DNA of 64,000 nucleotides. Source: Paraburkholderia rhynchosiae. GTDB taxonomy: Bacteria; Pseudomonadota; Gammaproteobacteria; Burkholderiales; Burkholderiaceae. The stretch lies in contig NZ_PNXY01000012.1 in assembly GCF_002879865.1 (NCBI RefSeq), positions 124,001-188,000 of the forward strand. Direction: 5' to 3'. Every line of letters starts with the position of its first letter. The first letter of the stretch is position 1. A model generated the notes under the pieces. That model searched no databases. It saw only the letters and a program-made list of their open reading frames with translations, and was not told the DNA's origin. This document shows, one piece after another, positions 1 to 9,271 of this stretch. The position numbers and the translations under genes were made by a program.

Positions 1-145
1 CTTTCTTCGGTTAGCTGCGGTTAGAAGATGCCGGGAAAGATGCCAGGAGAATGCGATTTAACATTTTCTAGAGAATTAACAATGCGACGCTCGAATGCGG
101 TTATTCCGGGCGCGCTGCACGCTGAACCCATATAACAGGTTTGAG

Positions 146-1492
146 ATGAGTTATTCCGCAAAAGTGCTCTGGGGGGAAGGCCTGTTTCTGCGGCCGCAGC
201 ATTTTCAGCGTCAGGACGCCTATCACGAGGCGCGCCTGTTCGAGTCGATTCAGGCCATTCAGCCGTACAACTGGGGTGTGCGCTCGGCGCGCTTCGACCG
301 CGACGCGCTCGGCAGCAACGTGCTGCGCATGAGCGAACTGTCGCTGGTGTTTCCCGACGGCGCGCTGTATTCGGCGCCGCAAGCGGACGAGCTGCCGCCG
401 CCCATCGCCCTGGACACGTTGCCGGACGGCATCAACGAATTCACGTTTTATCTTGCGCTGCATCCGTTGCGCGAGACGGGCGCCAACTATTCGCAGGACA
501 GCAACGCGGGCTTCGTGTCGCGTTACGTGAGCGAGCAGACGCCGGTTGCCGATCATTTCACCGATGCCGCGGAAGCCGACATCACGTTCCTGAAAACCAG
601 CGTCAAACTGATCGCGCACAGCGAGCCGCGCGACCAACTGCTGTCCGTGCCGCTTGTGCGCGTGCGCCGCACCGCCACGTCGGGATTTGAAATCGACGAC
701 AGCTTCGTGCCACCGTGTCTTGCAATCGACGCCTCGCCGGTCCTGCATCAGCGGTTGCGCCAGCTGATCGACGCGTTGCAGGCCAAGGTTAATGCGTTGT
801 ACGGTTTCCATCGGGAGCCGACCAAGAACATCATCGAGTTCCGTTCGGGCGACATTGCGTCGTTCTGGCTGTTGCACACCGCGAGTGCGGCGTTCGCATC
901 GCTCGCGCATCTGTATCAGCATTCGGCGCTGCATCCCGAGCGGTTGTTTCAGGAATTACTGCGCCTCGCCGGCCAGTTGATGACATTTTCGAAAGGCTAT
1001 GCGCTGTCCGACCTGCCGGCTTATCGTCACGACGATCCGGGTCCCGGTTTCGCGCGGCTCGATACGATCCTGCGCGATCTGCTCGAAACGGTGATCTCCG
1101 CGCGCTACTTCGCGATCGCGCTCGAAGAAGTGCGCCCGTCGTTCCATGCGGGCCGACTCGATTCCGGCAAGATCGACGACAAAACGCTGTTCTACATTGC
1201 CGTATCCGCCGACATGCCCACCGCGGAACTCGTCGAAGCGGTGCCGGCGCGCTTCAAGGTCGGCGCGCCGGACGACGTCGACAAGCTCGTGCTGTCGGCC
1301 ATGCCGGGCGTGCGGCTCGTCTACACGCCGCAAGTGCCGCCCGCCATTCCGGTAAGGCCGGGCGCGTGCTACTTCTCGTTCGAATCGCGCGGCGCATTGT
1401 ATGACCGCATGCTGCAAGCGCAATCCGCAATGATCTATGCGCCTTCGGGCATCAACGATCTTCAACTTGAACTGATCGCCGTCACATCATGA
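146..1492 (+). CDS. tssK: T6SS baseplate protein TssK
   Basis: TssK links the type VI secretion baseplate to the TssJLM membrane complex. The 448-residue product has the usual family length and the typical opening WGEGLFLRPQHFQ after a short MSYSAKVL start. An open frame extends upstream to 95, but the family N-terminus begins at the ATG at 146, so I chose that. The stop overlaps the next gene's start (ATGA), showing translational coupling with tssL. I see no other T6SS genes in the window, so the remainder of the cluster should lie to the left. Bases 1-145 hold no gene I can identify. Confidence 0.95.
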   Translation: MSYSAKVLWGEGLFLRPQHFQRQDAYHEARLFESIQAIQPYNWGVRSARFDRDALGSNVLRMSELSLVFPDGALYSAPQADELPPPIALDTLPDGINEFTFYLALHPLRETGANYSQDSNAGFVSRYVSEQTPVADHFTDAAEADITFLKTSVKLIAHSEPRDQLLSVPLVRVRRTATSGFEIDDSFVPPCLAIDASPVLHQRLRQLIDALQAKVNALYGFHREPTKNIIEFRSGDIASFWLLHTASAAFASLAHLYQHSALHPERLFQELLRLAGQLMTFSKGYALSDLPAYRHDDPGPGFARLDTILRDLLETVISARYFAIALEEVRPSFHAGRLDSGKIDDKTLFYIAVSADMPTAELVEAVPARFKVGAPDDVDKLVLSAMPGVRLVYTPQVPPAIPVRPGACYFSFESRGALYDRMLQAQSAMIYAPSGINDLQLELIAVTS

Positions 1493-2268
1493 GCTACGCG
1501 CCTTCCCTCTTCGGCGGCAGCACGCCTGCCGCGACGCCCGCCCCGGCGACCGAGCCGAGCTATCAGGTCCGCTCGCTGCTCGACCTGCTGTACGACGGCT
1601 TCTTCATGCTGTTCCTGCTGAAAAACGGCCGCGAACCTGGCGACGCGCACGAATTCAGTCAGCGCATCCAGCAGTTTCTCGGCGACTTCGAGCGCGGCGC
1701 GAAAAAGCTCAATGCCTCCGCGGACGATGTCTACGCGTCCAAGTTTGCGTTCTGCGCGGCGATAGATGAGTCGGTGTTGTCGTCCACGTTCAAGATCCGC
1801 ACGGAATGGGAGCGGCGGCCGCTACAACTGGTGCTGTTCGGCGAACAACTCGCGGGAGAAAAGTTCTTTCAGTACCTCGAGGAATGCCGTGCGCAAGGCG
1901 CCGCGCGTCTGCAATCGCTGGAAGTGTTCCACATGTGCCTGCTGCTCGGCTTTCAAGGCAAATATTTGCTGGAAGGACCGGAGAAGCTCGCGTATCTGAC
2001 CGCGCGCATCGGCGACGAAATCGCGCATATGAAGGGCAAGCGTGCGCCGTTCGCGCCGCATTGGCCGCTGCCGGATCAGGTCGCGCACCGTCTGAAGCGC
2101 GAAGTGCCGTTGTGGTCGATCGGCGCGGTATTCGCGCTGGTTGGACTGCTGGCCTATCTTGGCCTGAACACGTATTTGCGCGATCAGACTTTGCGCACGT
2201 TGGCGCCGTATTCACAGGTGGTCAAGCTCGGGCCGCAGTCGGCCACGCTGACCATTTCGCTGCCCTGA
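1489..2268 (+). CDS. tssL: T6SS inner-membrane protein TssL (DotU family)
   Basis: This is a DotU/TssL protein of 259 residues that anchors the T6SS in the inner membrane with TssM. It has a Pro/Ala-rich N-terminus, then the DotU cytoplasmic domain (motifs such as YQVRSLLDLLYDGFFMLFLL near residue 25 and FCAAIDESVL near 85), and a single C-terminal membrane helix near residues 207-231. It lacks the OmpA-like peptidoglycan-binding extension found in long TssL proteins, so peptidoglycan anchoring must come from another protein. It overlaps tssK by four bases. No tssM follows; the operon ends here at a strong hairpin. Confidence 0.93.
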   Translation: MSYAPSLFGGSTPAATPAPATEPSYQVRSLLDLLYDGFFMLFLLKNGREPGDAHEFSQRIQQFLGDFERGAKKLNASADDVYASKFAFCAAIDESVLSSTFKIRTEWERRPLQLVLFGEQLAGEKFFQYLEECRAQGAARLQSLEVFHMCLLLGFQGKYLLEGPEKLAYLTARIGDEIAHMKGKRAPFAPHWPLPDQVAHRLKREVPLWSIGAVFALVGLLAYLGLNTYLRDQTLRTLAPYSQVVKLGPQSATLTISLP

Positions 2269-2284
2269 CGTCAGTCCGATAACG

Positions 2285-2316
2285 AAAACGGCCCGCATTA
2301 TTCAGTGGGCCGTTTT
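2285..2316. terminator. Bidirectional terminator between tssL and zwf
   Basis: A perfect 10-bp stem AAAACGGCCC/GGGCCGTTTT with a 12-base loop sits between two convergent genes. The A run on one side and T run on the other let it work in both directions. Confidence 0.9.
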
Positions 2317-2340
2317 GCATTGCGCGACAGAAAGAACCGC

Positions 2341-3822
2341 TTACTGCGACTCTTCCGCCCAGACGGCATTTTCGCGCGCCATCAACGCCGTCGACGCAGC
2401 TGGCCCGAACGTTCCCGCGGTGTAGTTGCGCGGCCGCTCGCCTGACTTCGCCCAGCCGTCCAGAATCGGCTCGGCCCACGCCCAGGCGGCTTCCAGTTCG
2501 TCGCGGCGCATGAAGTGCGTCAGACGCCCGCGAATCACGTCGATCAGCAGACGCTCATACGCTTCCGCGCGGCGCTCGGTGAAGGCCTGCTGCAAATCGA
2601 GGTTCAGATTCACCGGCAACATGTGCATGCCGCTGCCCGGCTCTTTCGCGAGCATCTGCAACTGGATCGACTCCTCCGGCTGCAACTGGATCACGAGACG
2701 GTTGCCGTAATTGCGCCCGCCGCTCGGAATGATTGAGAACGGCAGTTCGGAGAATTCGATGACGATCTCCGAGACCTTCTTCTGCATACGTTTGCCCGTG
2801 CGCAGGAAAAACGGCACGTTGGCCCAGCGCCAGTTATTGATATGCGCGCGCAACGCGACGAACGTCTCTGCGCGACTTCCGGCCGGCACGTTTTCTTCCT
2901 GGAGATAACCCTTCACCGCCTCGCCGTCCACTGCGCCCGCCGTGTACTGGCCGCGTACGGTATCGCGAGCAATGTCCTCGGGCGTCATGGGCCGCAGCGA
3001 GCGCAGCACCTTGAGCTTTTCGTCGCGGACCGCGTCGGGATCGAGCGAGACCGGCGGCTCCATCGCGACGATGCACAGCAATTGCAGCAGGTGGTTCTGC
3101 ACCATGTCGCGCAACGCGCCGGTTTTGTCGTAGAAGCCGGCACGACTGCCCACGCCAACGGTTTCCGCGACCGTGATCTGCACACGCTTGATATACGGCG
3201 CCTGCCACAGCGGGCCGAAAATCGGATTGCCGAAGCGCAGCACCATCAGGTTCTGCACGGTTTCCTTGCCGAGATAGTGGTCGATCCGGTAGATCTGCGC
3301 TTCGCTGAAATGCTTGCCGACCGCCGTGTTGATCTCTTGCGCGGACGCGAGATCGTGACCCAGCGGCTTCTCGAGCACGACGCGCGATTTCTCGTCCACC
3401 AGCCCCGCCGACGACAGGTTCTCGCAAATGTTCATGAACAGATCCGGCGACGTCGCCAGATAGAACACGCGGCGCACGCCGTCACGCGACGCTTCCTTCA
3501 GCCGCTGATAGTCTTCGGCCGAGTCGACGTCCATGCGCACGTATTCGAACAGCGCGAGAAATTTGTCCCACGCGGCGGCATCGAACGCTTTCTTCTCGAT
3601 GAAGGGCTTGGCCTTCTGCTCCATGAACTCGTTGATGTACTCCTCGCGCGACCAGGGCTTGCGTCCGATCGTGACAATGCGCGTCTCCGGCGGCAGATTG
3701 CAGTGCAGATGCGCCATGTAGAGCGCGGGCAGCAGCTTGCGAAACGACAGGTCGCCGGTGCCGCCGAAAATGATCATGTCGAGCGGAAGGTCGGGAATGG
3801 GTGAAGCGTGTTGGGTCGTCAT
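2341..3822 (-). CDS. zwf: Glucose-6-phosphate 1-dehydrogenase
   Basis: This enzyme oxidises glucose-6-phosphate to 6-phosphogluconolactone with NADP+/NAD+, the first step of the oxidative pentose phosphate and Entner-Doudoroff routes. The 493-residue protein has the expected length, the N-terminal nucleotide-binding motif GGTGDLSFRKLLPALY near residues 20-35 and the family signature RIDHYLGKE near 180. It is convergent with tssL and stands alone: no pgl, glk or hexR neighbours, unlike many proteobacterial zwf operons. The roughly 280 bases upstream hold no gene but include a short tandem repeat. Confidence 0.97.
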   Translation of the reverse strand: MTTQHASPIPDLPLDMIIFGGTGDLSFRKLLPALYMAHLHCNLPPETRIVTIGRKPWSREEYINEFMEQKAKPFIEKKAFDAAAWDKFLALFEYVRMDVDSAEDYQRLKEASRDGVRRVFYLATSPDLFMNICENLSSAGLVDEKSRVVLEKPLGHDLASAQEINTAVGKHFSEAQIYRIDHYLGKETVQNLMVLRFGNPIFGPLWQAPYIKRVQITVAETVGVGSRAGFYDKTGALRDMVQNHLLQLLCIVAMEPPVSLDPDAVRDEKLKVLRSLRPMTPEDIARDTVRGQYTAGAVDGEAVKGYLQEENVPAGSRAETFVALRAHINNWRWANVPFFLRTGKRMQKKVSEIVIEFSELPFSIIPSGGRNYGNRLVIQLQPEESIQLQMLAKEPGSGMHMLPVNLNLDLQQAFTERRAEAYERLLIDVIRGRLTHFMRRDELEAAWAWAEPILDGWAKSGERPRNYTAGTFGPAASTALMARENAVWAEESQ

Positions 3823-4043
3823 AGCGCGGTCGCAGCGTCGTGGGAAGGAAGGCGTCGATAAGGCTAAAGGTCAGGCAAAGACAGAAAAACTGATGCACGG
3901 TCTGAGGAGACGCACGTCGGAAGATTTTCTGGCAAACGCCTATGGTGCAACGTTTTCCGATTGTTTGCACGGCAACATGTGCCGCAGGTTGGCGCAATTT
4001 GCCAAACCGCTTCGGCAAAGGCCTGTTTTCAAGCCGTTTTACT

Positions 4044-4073
4044 CTATCGGCGACTATCGGCGACTATCGGCGG
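4044..4073. repeat. Short tandem repeat, 10-bp unit x3
   Basis: Three copies of CTATCGGCGA lie in tandem (the last ends in G) between zwf and the downstream reductase gene. The unit is not a multiple of three and is non-coding. It could expand or contract by slippage. Confidence 0.85.
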
Positions 4074-4104
4074 GCTCGCGCGCCGCCGCTTCGCTCGAAC
4101 GGGG

Positions 4105-5040
4105 TCACACGCTCGACAACGCCTCGCGCGCAACGCGGCATGCCGCCAGATCCCACGCCGCACAGCCGACGCTTTTGAACACAACGGGTGTTTGCGCCGG
4201 CACGGGTGCCTCGTTGCTGAGGATTGCGGCGATGCCCTGCACGCCTGCCCAATCCACGCCCGCCTGGATGAAATCGCCGGCCTCGTGTTTCGCGCCGGCC
4301 TGGTCGTCGACGAAAAGCGCGCTGCCCGCAATCGTTCGCGCGCCGATCTCGACCATTTCAGGCGTGAACGCGCCGACGCCGATCACGAGCCGACCGGCGC
4401 GCGGCGCTTCGTCGTAGACCGGTTGCCGGCTCGTGGTCAGCGCAATCACCGTATCGACCGAATCGGGAAGCGCAGCATCAGGCTCGGCAAGCGGCCGGAC
4501 CTCGAATGCCTTGCCGCCATGCGCGGCGCAAAACGCTTCGGCGCGCGCCGGCGCGCTGCCCTTCACCCACACGCGCGCGTCGGGAAAAAGCTCGCCAATC
4601 GCCTCGAGATGATTGAGCGCCTGCGTGCCGGTGCCGATCAGCAGGAATTCCCGCGGTGTGACCGCGGCAAACGTCTTCACGCCCAGCATGGACATGGCCG
4701 CGGTGCGGCGTCCCGTCACGGTCGGCCCGTCGAGAATGAATAGTGTCTCCCCCGTGTCGGCGTCAAACGCCATTACCTGGCCGTGGATGGTCGGCAGGCC
4801 GCGCGCGCCGTTGCCCGGGCAGACGTTGACCAGCTTGTGGATTGCCAGATCGGGCGCCGTAGCGGGCATTGACAGCAAAATGCCGCCCTCGTTGAGCGGC
4901 ACGACGAGCCGCTCGGGACTCGCAATGCATTGCTGCGCATAGTCGATGGTCGCGCGCTTCAACGCGTCGACGAGTGCGGCATAGGGTATGAGCCGCGCGG
5001 TCGCGGCGGCGTCGAAGATCTGCGTAGTCGGGCGGGTCAT
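4105..5040 (-). CDS. Ornithine cyclodeaminase/μ-crystallin family reductase (Δ1-pyrroline-2-carboxylate reductase-like)
   Basis: The product belongs to the ornithine cyclodeaminase/μ-crystallin family of NAD(P)H enzymes. The stretch around residues 85-120 (TIHGQVMAFDADTG, then LDGPTVTGRRTAAMS) most resembles the LhpI-type branch, which reduces cyclic imino acids such as Δ1-pyrroline-2-carboxylate in hydroxyproline/proline or pipecolate metabolism. A Rossmann motif, LIGTGTQALNHLEAI, follows. I chose the ATG at 5040 (MTRPTTQIF), giving 311 residues as in the family; the longer frame upstream adds an Arg-rich non-conserved tail. The real substrate is not decided by the neighbours. The FAD oxidoreductase at 6194-7534 could be metabolically related. 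Confidence 0.82.
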   Translation of the reverse strand: MTRPTTQIFDAAATARLIPYAALVDALKRATIDYAQQCIASPERLVVPLNEGGILLSMPATAPDLAIHKLVNVCPGNGARGLPTIHGQVMAFDADTGETLFILDGPTVTGRRTAAMSMLGVKTFAAVTPREFLLIGTGTQALNHLEAIGELFPDARVWVKGSAPARAEAFCAAHGGKAFEVRPLAEPDAALPDSVDTVIALTTSRQPVYDEAPRAGRLVIGVGAFTPEMVEIGARTIAGSALFVDDQAGAKHEAGDFIQAGVDWAGVQGIAAILSNEAPVPAQTPVVFKSVGCAAWDLAACRVAREALSSV

Positions 5041-5158
5041 GAGCGGATGTTTTATTCGCAGTCGGGAAGAAGCGATTCTACGACGCCCACCGCGCCGCCG
5101 GGTCGCATCCGAGACGCGCGATACAAACGGCTGCGGTGACGCTCCAGTCAAAGTGAAC

Positions 5159-5422
5159 TCACTGCGCCCCGCCTGGATCGCCGCTCTTGTCGCCTGACTT
5201 CTTGCCGTCCTTGAACATTGCGCGGCAGGGCGGACTGAGTTCGTCGATGTGCTGCGTCATGCAGGCCGTGATCTTCGCTTTGTTCGGGATGTAGGCCGAA
5301 CAGAAATGCATTGCGTCGCGGCGGCAGGCCTTGGCCTGCTCGTCGTGGGTGGCAGCATGGGCCGCGGTGACGGCGCTGAGTGCGAAAAAACCCGCAGCAA
5401 GCCAGGCGCTGGTTCGATTCAT
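5159..5422 (-). CDS. Small exported Cys-rich protein, function unknown
   Basis: An 87-residue protein with a clear signal peptide (residues 1-23, ending AHA|AT). The mature part carries four spaced cysteines in the pattern C-x(7)-C-x(12)-C-x(11)-C, which resembles the Golgi/FGFR-type Cys-rich repeat found in many small proteobacterial periplasmic proteins. The Lys/Gly/Asp-rich tail looks disordered. The start at 5422 is the only one giving an intact signal peptide; the longer open frame through it is antisense to the next gene. Function unknown; probable periplasmic disulfide-bonded protein. Confidence 0.75.
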   Translation of the reverse strand: MNRTSAWLAAGFFALSAVTAAHAATHDEQAKACRRDAMHFCSAYIPNKAKITACMTQHIDELSPPCRAMFKDGKKSGDKSGDPGGAQ

Positions 5423-5502
5423 GCCGGATCCTGTATCGCAAATGTCGATACGACGTTTCAGCAGAAAACGGACCTGATCAATCGCACTCCTGGCCGCCCG
5501 CG

Positions 5503-6144
5503 CTACGTGCCAAGCGCTCCGGTCCGGCTGAGCGTCATGCCGCGGCCGGCGTAGAAGCGCGCCATCGTGGCGAACGGCAGGTAGACGTCGGCCTGTTGCG
5601 GCGCGATGCCCGAAGGGTTGTGAAACCATACGCCGACCGAATCGCGTCCATGCAGCAGAATCAGATGCCCGCCCTGCCGCTGATTCGGCCGCTCGGGGTA
5701 ACGGATCTCGGGGCTCACGGATGCGATGGCAAGCGTCTGCCGATCCAGGCGCGCGGCAATCTCTTCGAGCGGCGCTTGCGGCAGCACGTCGACGTGCACA
5801 CCGAATGCCTCGCTCACCCACGTCGCAAACGGGCGATAGATCAAACCGTCGACGCCGCCGTCGTCCCTCATGCGATACACGCCATGCCGCAACGCTTCGT
5901 CGAGCAGCGCGGCGCGCGGCGGGTGTTCGATACGCCAGTAATCGAGAGCGGATTCGAGGCATGTCAGGCCGCAGAGGCGTTTCGCCCAGAAGCGATACCG
6001 TTGCGGGTCCGGGAAGCCGCTCTTTCGCCAGCCGGGATCGTCGCAAGGATCGCCCTGCTTCTCGACGATATGACGAACCCATTCGGGACTGCCCCATTGC
6101 GTGTGGTACGGCACGCCGGCGTGGCGCAAAGTGAGTTCTTTCAT
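5503..6144 (-). CDS. C39-like (papain-fold) peptidase family protein
   Basis: A 213-residue protein with features of the peptidase C39-like family. A Cys sits in the N-terminal part within CGLTCLESALDYW (C62), a His in GGHLILLHG (H160) and an Asn in FHNPSG (N177), matching the Cys-His-Asn/Asp order of papain-fold enzymes. There is no signal peptide and no transporter domain, so it is not a bacteriocin exporter; a cytoplasmic hydrolase or transglutaminase-like activity is possible. The start at 6144 (MKELTLRHAG) is preferred over the ORF's upstream extension. The neighbours do not suggest a substrate. Confidence 0.65.
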   Translation of the reverse strand: MKELTLRHAGVPYHTQWGSPEWVRHIVEKQGDPCDDPGWRKSGFPDPQRYRFWAKRLCGLTCLESALDYWRIEHPPRAALLDEALRHGVYRMRDDGGVDGLIYRPFATWVSEAFGVHVDVLPQAPLEEIAARLDRQTLAIASVSPEIRYPERPNQRQGGHLILLHGRDSVGVWFHNPSGIAPQQADVYLPFATMARFYAGRGMTLSRTGALGT

Positions 6145-6193
6145 GCGTGCGCGATGTGTGCGAAGTACGAGGGATGAAAACAGTGAGGCGCCT

Positions 6194-7534
6194 TCACAGC
6201 ATGCTGCGAGGCCGCTGCATGGTGCCGTCGACAAACCGCTGCAAACGGAACGCCGACAGATCCAGCGAAGCGTGTGCGCCGTCGGTTATTTCCGCCAGCA
6301 GTTTGCCGACGATCGGGCCCATCGCGAAACCATGGCCGCAGAAGCCCGTCGCAATCGTGAGGCCGCTGACTTGCGGCGGCGCATCGATCACTGGAATACC
6401 GTCGGGCAGCACGTCGATCAGACCCGCCCACGATTCGACCACCTGTGCGTCCTTCAACGCGGGAAACAGCGCGCGCAGTTTCCTCAGCGCGCGCGGCGCA
6501 TGGCTCACGTTGGGCTGCGGATGCGGATCGCGCGGATGCAGCACGCGCTCGCTCTGCGGCACGAGACCCGGCAGACGGTCGCGCAAGTCGCGCAGGCAGG
6601 CGCCGTTCAGATGGAAGCTGAACTTTTCGCGCTGACTCCACAGTTCAGGCAGAAACCATTTCAGCGCGCGAAAATGCCCGAGCGTCATGTCGACGTCGAC
6701 CTGCATGTCGTCGGCGAGATTGATTGCGCCGTTCGCGCGCTGCCGCACGCCGAGCCCGTGGCCCCAGAACGTGGACGCCGTGACGCGCGGCAACGGATTC
6801 GTGCGCATGCAGGTGCCGCGCACCGCCTGCTGCGGCAACTCGAGACCCAGCGTTTTGAGCAGGCGCCAGCTACTGGCACCCGCCGCGCAGATGAAGCGCG
6901 ACGTACGGACCGTGCCGCGCTCCGTCACCACGCCGGCAATCGCGCCGCCCGCGCGTTCCACGCCGAGTACGCCGCAGCCTTCGAAAAACAGCGCGCCGGC
7001 TTCGGCCGCCCGCGCCGCGAAAGCAGCAGCGGCGCGTCGCGGTTCGGCCTGACCGTCACTCGGGGTGTAGAGGCCGCCGAGCGCCGGACCTTGCATGCCG
7101 GCCACCACCGTGTCGAGCTGCTTGCGGTCGAGCGTGCGCGTATCGAGCCCGTGCTGACGCGCGACGTCCATCCATTGCTGGAACGAGGTCCAGTCCGCTT
7201 CGCCGGTAGCGACGTAAAGGCAACCGCCCTGACGCCATTCGAGATCGAAATTCAACTCGCGCTCGAGCGTTTTCCAGAGCGGGATGCTTGCCATCATCAG
7301 CGGCACTTCGGCGGATTCGCGGCCCTGCTGGCGCACGAAACCCCACGCTCGCGACGACTGCTGCCCCGCGATACGCGATTTGTCGAGCACGACGACCGAC
7401 AGCCCGCGCCGCGCAAGATAGTAAGCGGCGGCGCAGCCGATGATGCCCGCGCCGGCAATCACCACATCGGCATGTTTCGGAAACGGTTGATCGCCGGCAG
7501 TGAAGCCGGCATGCAGCGGATAGGTCGTCGTCAT
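6194..7534 (-). CDS. FAD-dependent amino-acid/amine oxidoreductase (DAO family)
   Basis: A 446-residue flavoprotein of the D-amino-acid-oxidase/glycine-oxidase superfamily. The FAD dinucleotide-binding motif (DVVIAGAGIIGCAAAYYLARRG) lies near residues 24-45, and the C-terminal part holds the second FAD contact region (GLTIATGFCGHGFAMGPIVG). It probably oxidises a secondary amine or D-amino acid in the cytoplasm, passing electrons to O2 or a quinone. The ATG at 7534 gives the normal distance to the FAD motif; the upstream extension runs into the hipA remnant region. It could act with the imino-acid reductase at 4105-5040, since DAO-type enzymes produce imino acids, but the two genes are separated. 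Confidence 0.85.
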   Translation of the reverse strand: MTTTYPLHAGFTAGDQPFPKHADVVIAGAGIIGCAAAYYLARRGLSVVVLDKSRIAGQQSSRAWGFVRQQGRESAEVPLMMASIPLWKTLERELNFDLEWRQGGCLYVATGEADWTSFQQWMDVARQHGLDTRTLDRKQLDTVVAGMQGPALGGLYTPSDGQAEPRRAAAAFAARAAEAGALFFEGCGVLGVERAGGAIAGVVTERGTVRTSRFICAAGASSWRLLKTLGLELPQQAVRGTCMRTNPLPRVTASTFWGHGLGVRQRANGAINLADDMQVDVDMTLGHFRALKWFLPELWSQREKFSFHLNGACLRDLRDRLPGLVPQSERVLHPRDPHPQPNVSHAPRALRKLRALFPALKDAQVVESWAGLIDVLPDGIPVIDAPPQVSGLTIATGFCGHGFAMGPIVGKLLAEITDGAHASLDLSAFRLQRFVDGTMQRPRSML

Positions 7535-7699
7535 CGGGCGAAGGGTTTTAAGCGTGAGCCTGATCTTCGCAGGCGAACCCATTGACCGCAATGCCGGTTG
7601 CTCAAAAATTCTGTCCCGAGCCCCGTCGCAGCAGGCTTTCGCGACGGATGAGGTCACCTTGCCAATTATCTGCCGGACGAATATTTGGCGAATATTCGC

Positions 7700-8095
7700 C
7701 AGACAGACAACTTCATTCGCCCGCTGGCGGAGGCCACTACCGGCTGACACCGCTTTACGACGTCATGTCGATCTGGCCGGTCGACGGCAATGGTCCGAAC
7801 CAGTGGTCCTGGTTCAAGGCGCGTCTAGCGATGGGCATGTGGTCGCGCAGCAAGCACGACGCTTTTCCCGACGTGCTTGCTGCGCCACTTCAACACCATG
7901 GCGCTCAAATGCTCGTATGGCGCCAGCGCCGAACCGCTGATCCAGCGGCTGATCGAGCAGAGCCCCGAGGTGATCGAGCGGTCCCGGCGCGGAATTGCCC
8001 GAACGGTTCCCGGCCGGAGTCGCCGAGTGGATCTTCAAGGGCCTCGACAGCTCGGCCGCAAAACCGGCGAAGATGCCCGCGTGCCAGGCAGGCTT
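7700..8095 (+). pseudogene. Decayed C-terminal fragment of a HipA-type kinase
   Basis: The frame around 7735-7860 encodes HYRLTPLYDVMSIWP followed by a Lys/Trp-rich stretch, typical of the HipA C-terminal kinase lobe. Similarity then jumps frame to RHFNTMALKCSYGASAEPLI (from about 7880), and again to a PERFPAGVAEWIFKGLD-like end near 7995-8060. At least two frameshifts and the missing N-terminal half make it non-functional. No hipB-like antitoxin is left. A 14-bp palindrome, GGCGAATATTCGCC (7687-7700), marks the left edge. The remaining 8096-8369 holds no gene I can support. Confidence 0.75.
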
Positions 8096-8369
8096 GAAGT
8101 CCTTCGGTGGATGTGGCCCGGTTTCATCGGTAAAATGCATTTGATGTGAAATGCATAAGAAGCGCAGCGATACGACCGCCGCAGCTGTCGGATTTTCGGC
8201 TTGCTCTGACAGACGCAATAGCGCCAATACAAAAACCCTGACCGCGATGGTTTTACGGTACATTTGCTGTCCCCCGCGTACCCTGCGTCACTGTGCGTCT
8301 GATGCATGGCCGAGTTACGCCTGCCGTATCGCCCCCACAGCCCTTTAAGACGGCGGATCCTCACGCAGT

Positions 8370-9224
8370 ATGACCAACGAAACACACTCACCAGACTCCA
8401 TCGCAGTCGCCGAGCGCGTGCGCGAGTTGATGAGCCGGCACGGAATCGGCAAGCGACAGCAGACCACAGAACTTTGCCGCATCCTCGATCTGAGCTTTTC
8501 GCAAGGGCACCGTAAGCTGCGCGGCAATAGCCCGTGGACCCTGTCGCAAATCAAGAAGGTCGCAGAAGTGTACGGCGAGCCCGCCGCGCAGCTATTCGGC
8601 GCGCAATCGCTCGATCCCGGCATGGTCGGCGCCATCGCGCAAGAGGCGGTGTTCTGCATCGGCGCTATCGAGCTGCCTTGCACCGCCTGGGTCGGCGCGG
8701 CGCTTGAGCCGGGCAGCCGGCCGGAATTCGTCGCTTACTCGAAGCTCGGCCAGTGGCGCGTGGCGCGTCATGACGGCGCGCTGTATCAAAGCGCCTACGA
8801 GGTCCACAAGATCGAGATCTACCCGCGCCGCGCGGAAACGGACAAGCCGACCATCGCCGTGGTCGACGACGATCAGGCCAGCGCCGACAATCTGCGCGAC
8901 TACCTGGAGCGCAGCGGTTTCACGGCGGTGGCAATCTACGGACTCGCCGCTTTCGCCGAGCAACTGCAAACGCAGGTATTCGACGGCATCGTGATCGACT
9001 GGCTGTTCGGCTCGCAAACCTCGGCGGCCGCGATTCGCGCGGTGCGCGCGTCGGAAAATCCCGATGCGCCGATCTTCGTGCTGACGGGCGAATTGCTGAC
9101 GGGCAAAGCGAGCGAATCCGAGATCAGCCAGGTGATCCGCAATTACGACGTTGCCTGCTATGAAAAGCCGGCGCGCATGGCGATTCTGGTGGCCGATCTG
9201 TCGAAGCGGCTGAACCGGCCCTGA
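8370..9224 (+). CDS. BetR-type HTH protein fused to a C-terminal receiver domain
   Basis: The 284-residue protein begins with a BetR-like helix-turn-helix domain (residues 10-80: RVRELMSRHGIGKRQQTTELC, then SQGHRKLRGNSPWTLSQIKKV). A ~70-residue middle region of unknown type (90-155) follows, then a response-regulator receiver domain (160-282) with acidic pocket DDD near 166-168, phospho-acceptor D210 and conserved K266. The order DNA-binding domain first, receiver last, is the reverse of common response regulators. It is convergent with the hybrid kinase at 9272-11122, its likely partner. Only 47 bases separate the two stops, with a weak hairpin between. Confidence 0.88.
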   Translation: MTNETHSPDSIAVAERVRELMSRHGIGKRQQTTELCRILDLSFSQGHRKLRGNSPWTLSQIKKVAEVYGEPAAQLFGAQSLDPGMVGAIAQEAVFCIGAIELPCTAWVGAALEPGSRPEFVAYSKLGQWRVARHDGALYQSAYEVHKIEIYPRRAETDKPTIAVVDDDQASADNLRDYLERSGFTAVAIYGLAAFAEQLQTQVFDGIVIDWLFGSQTSAAAIRAVRASENPDAPIFVLTGELLTGKASESEISQVIRNYDVACYEKPARMAILVADLSKRLNRP

Positions 9225-9271
9225 AGCGCGCCTGAACCGCTGCTCAAGCGGCGTTGCTGGCCCGCGCCGTC

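Noticed and set aside
1..145. End of a preceding T6SS gene (tssJ) before tssK
   Set aside because: Short open frames stop by position 61 and show no recognisable TssJ C-terminus.
9225..9271. Terminator hairpin between the BetR-receiver and hybrid kinase genes
   Set aside because: The stem is only about five base pairs (CCGCT/AGCGG) with no T run; too weak to annotate.
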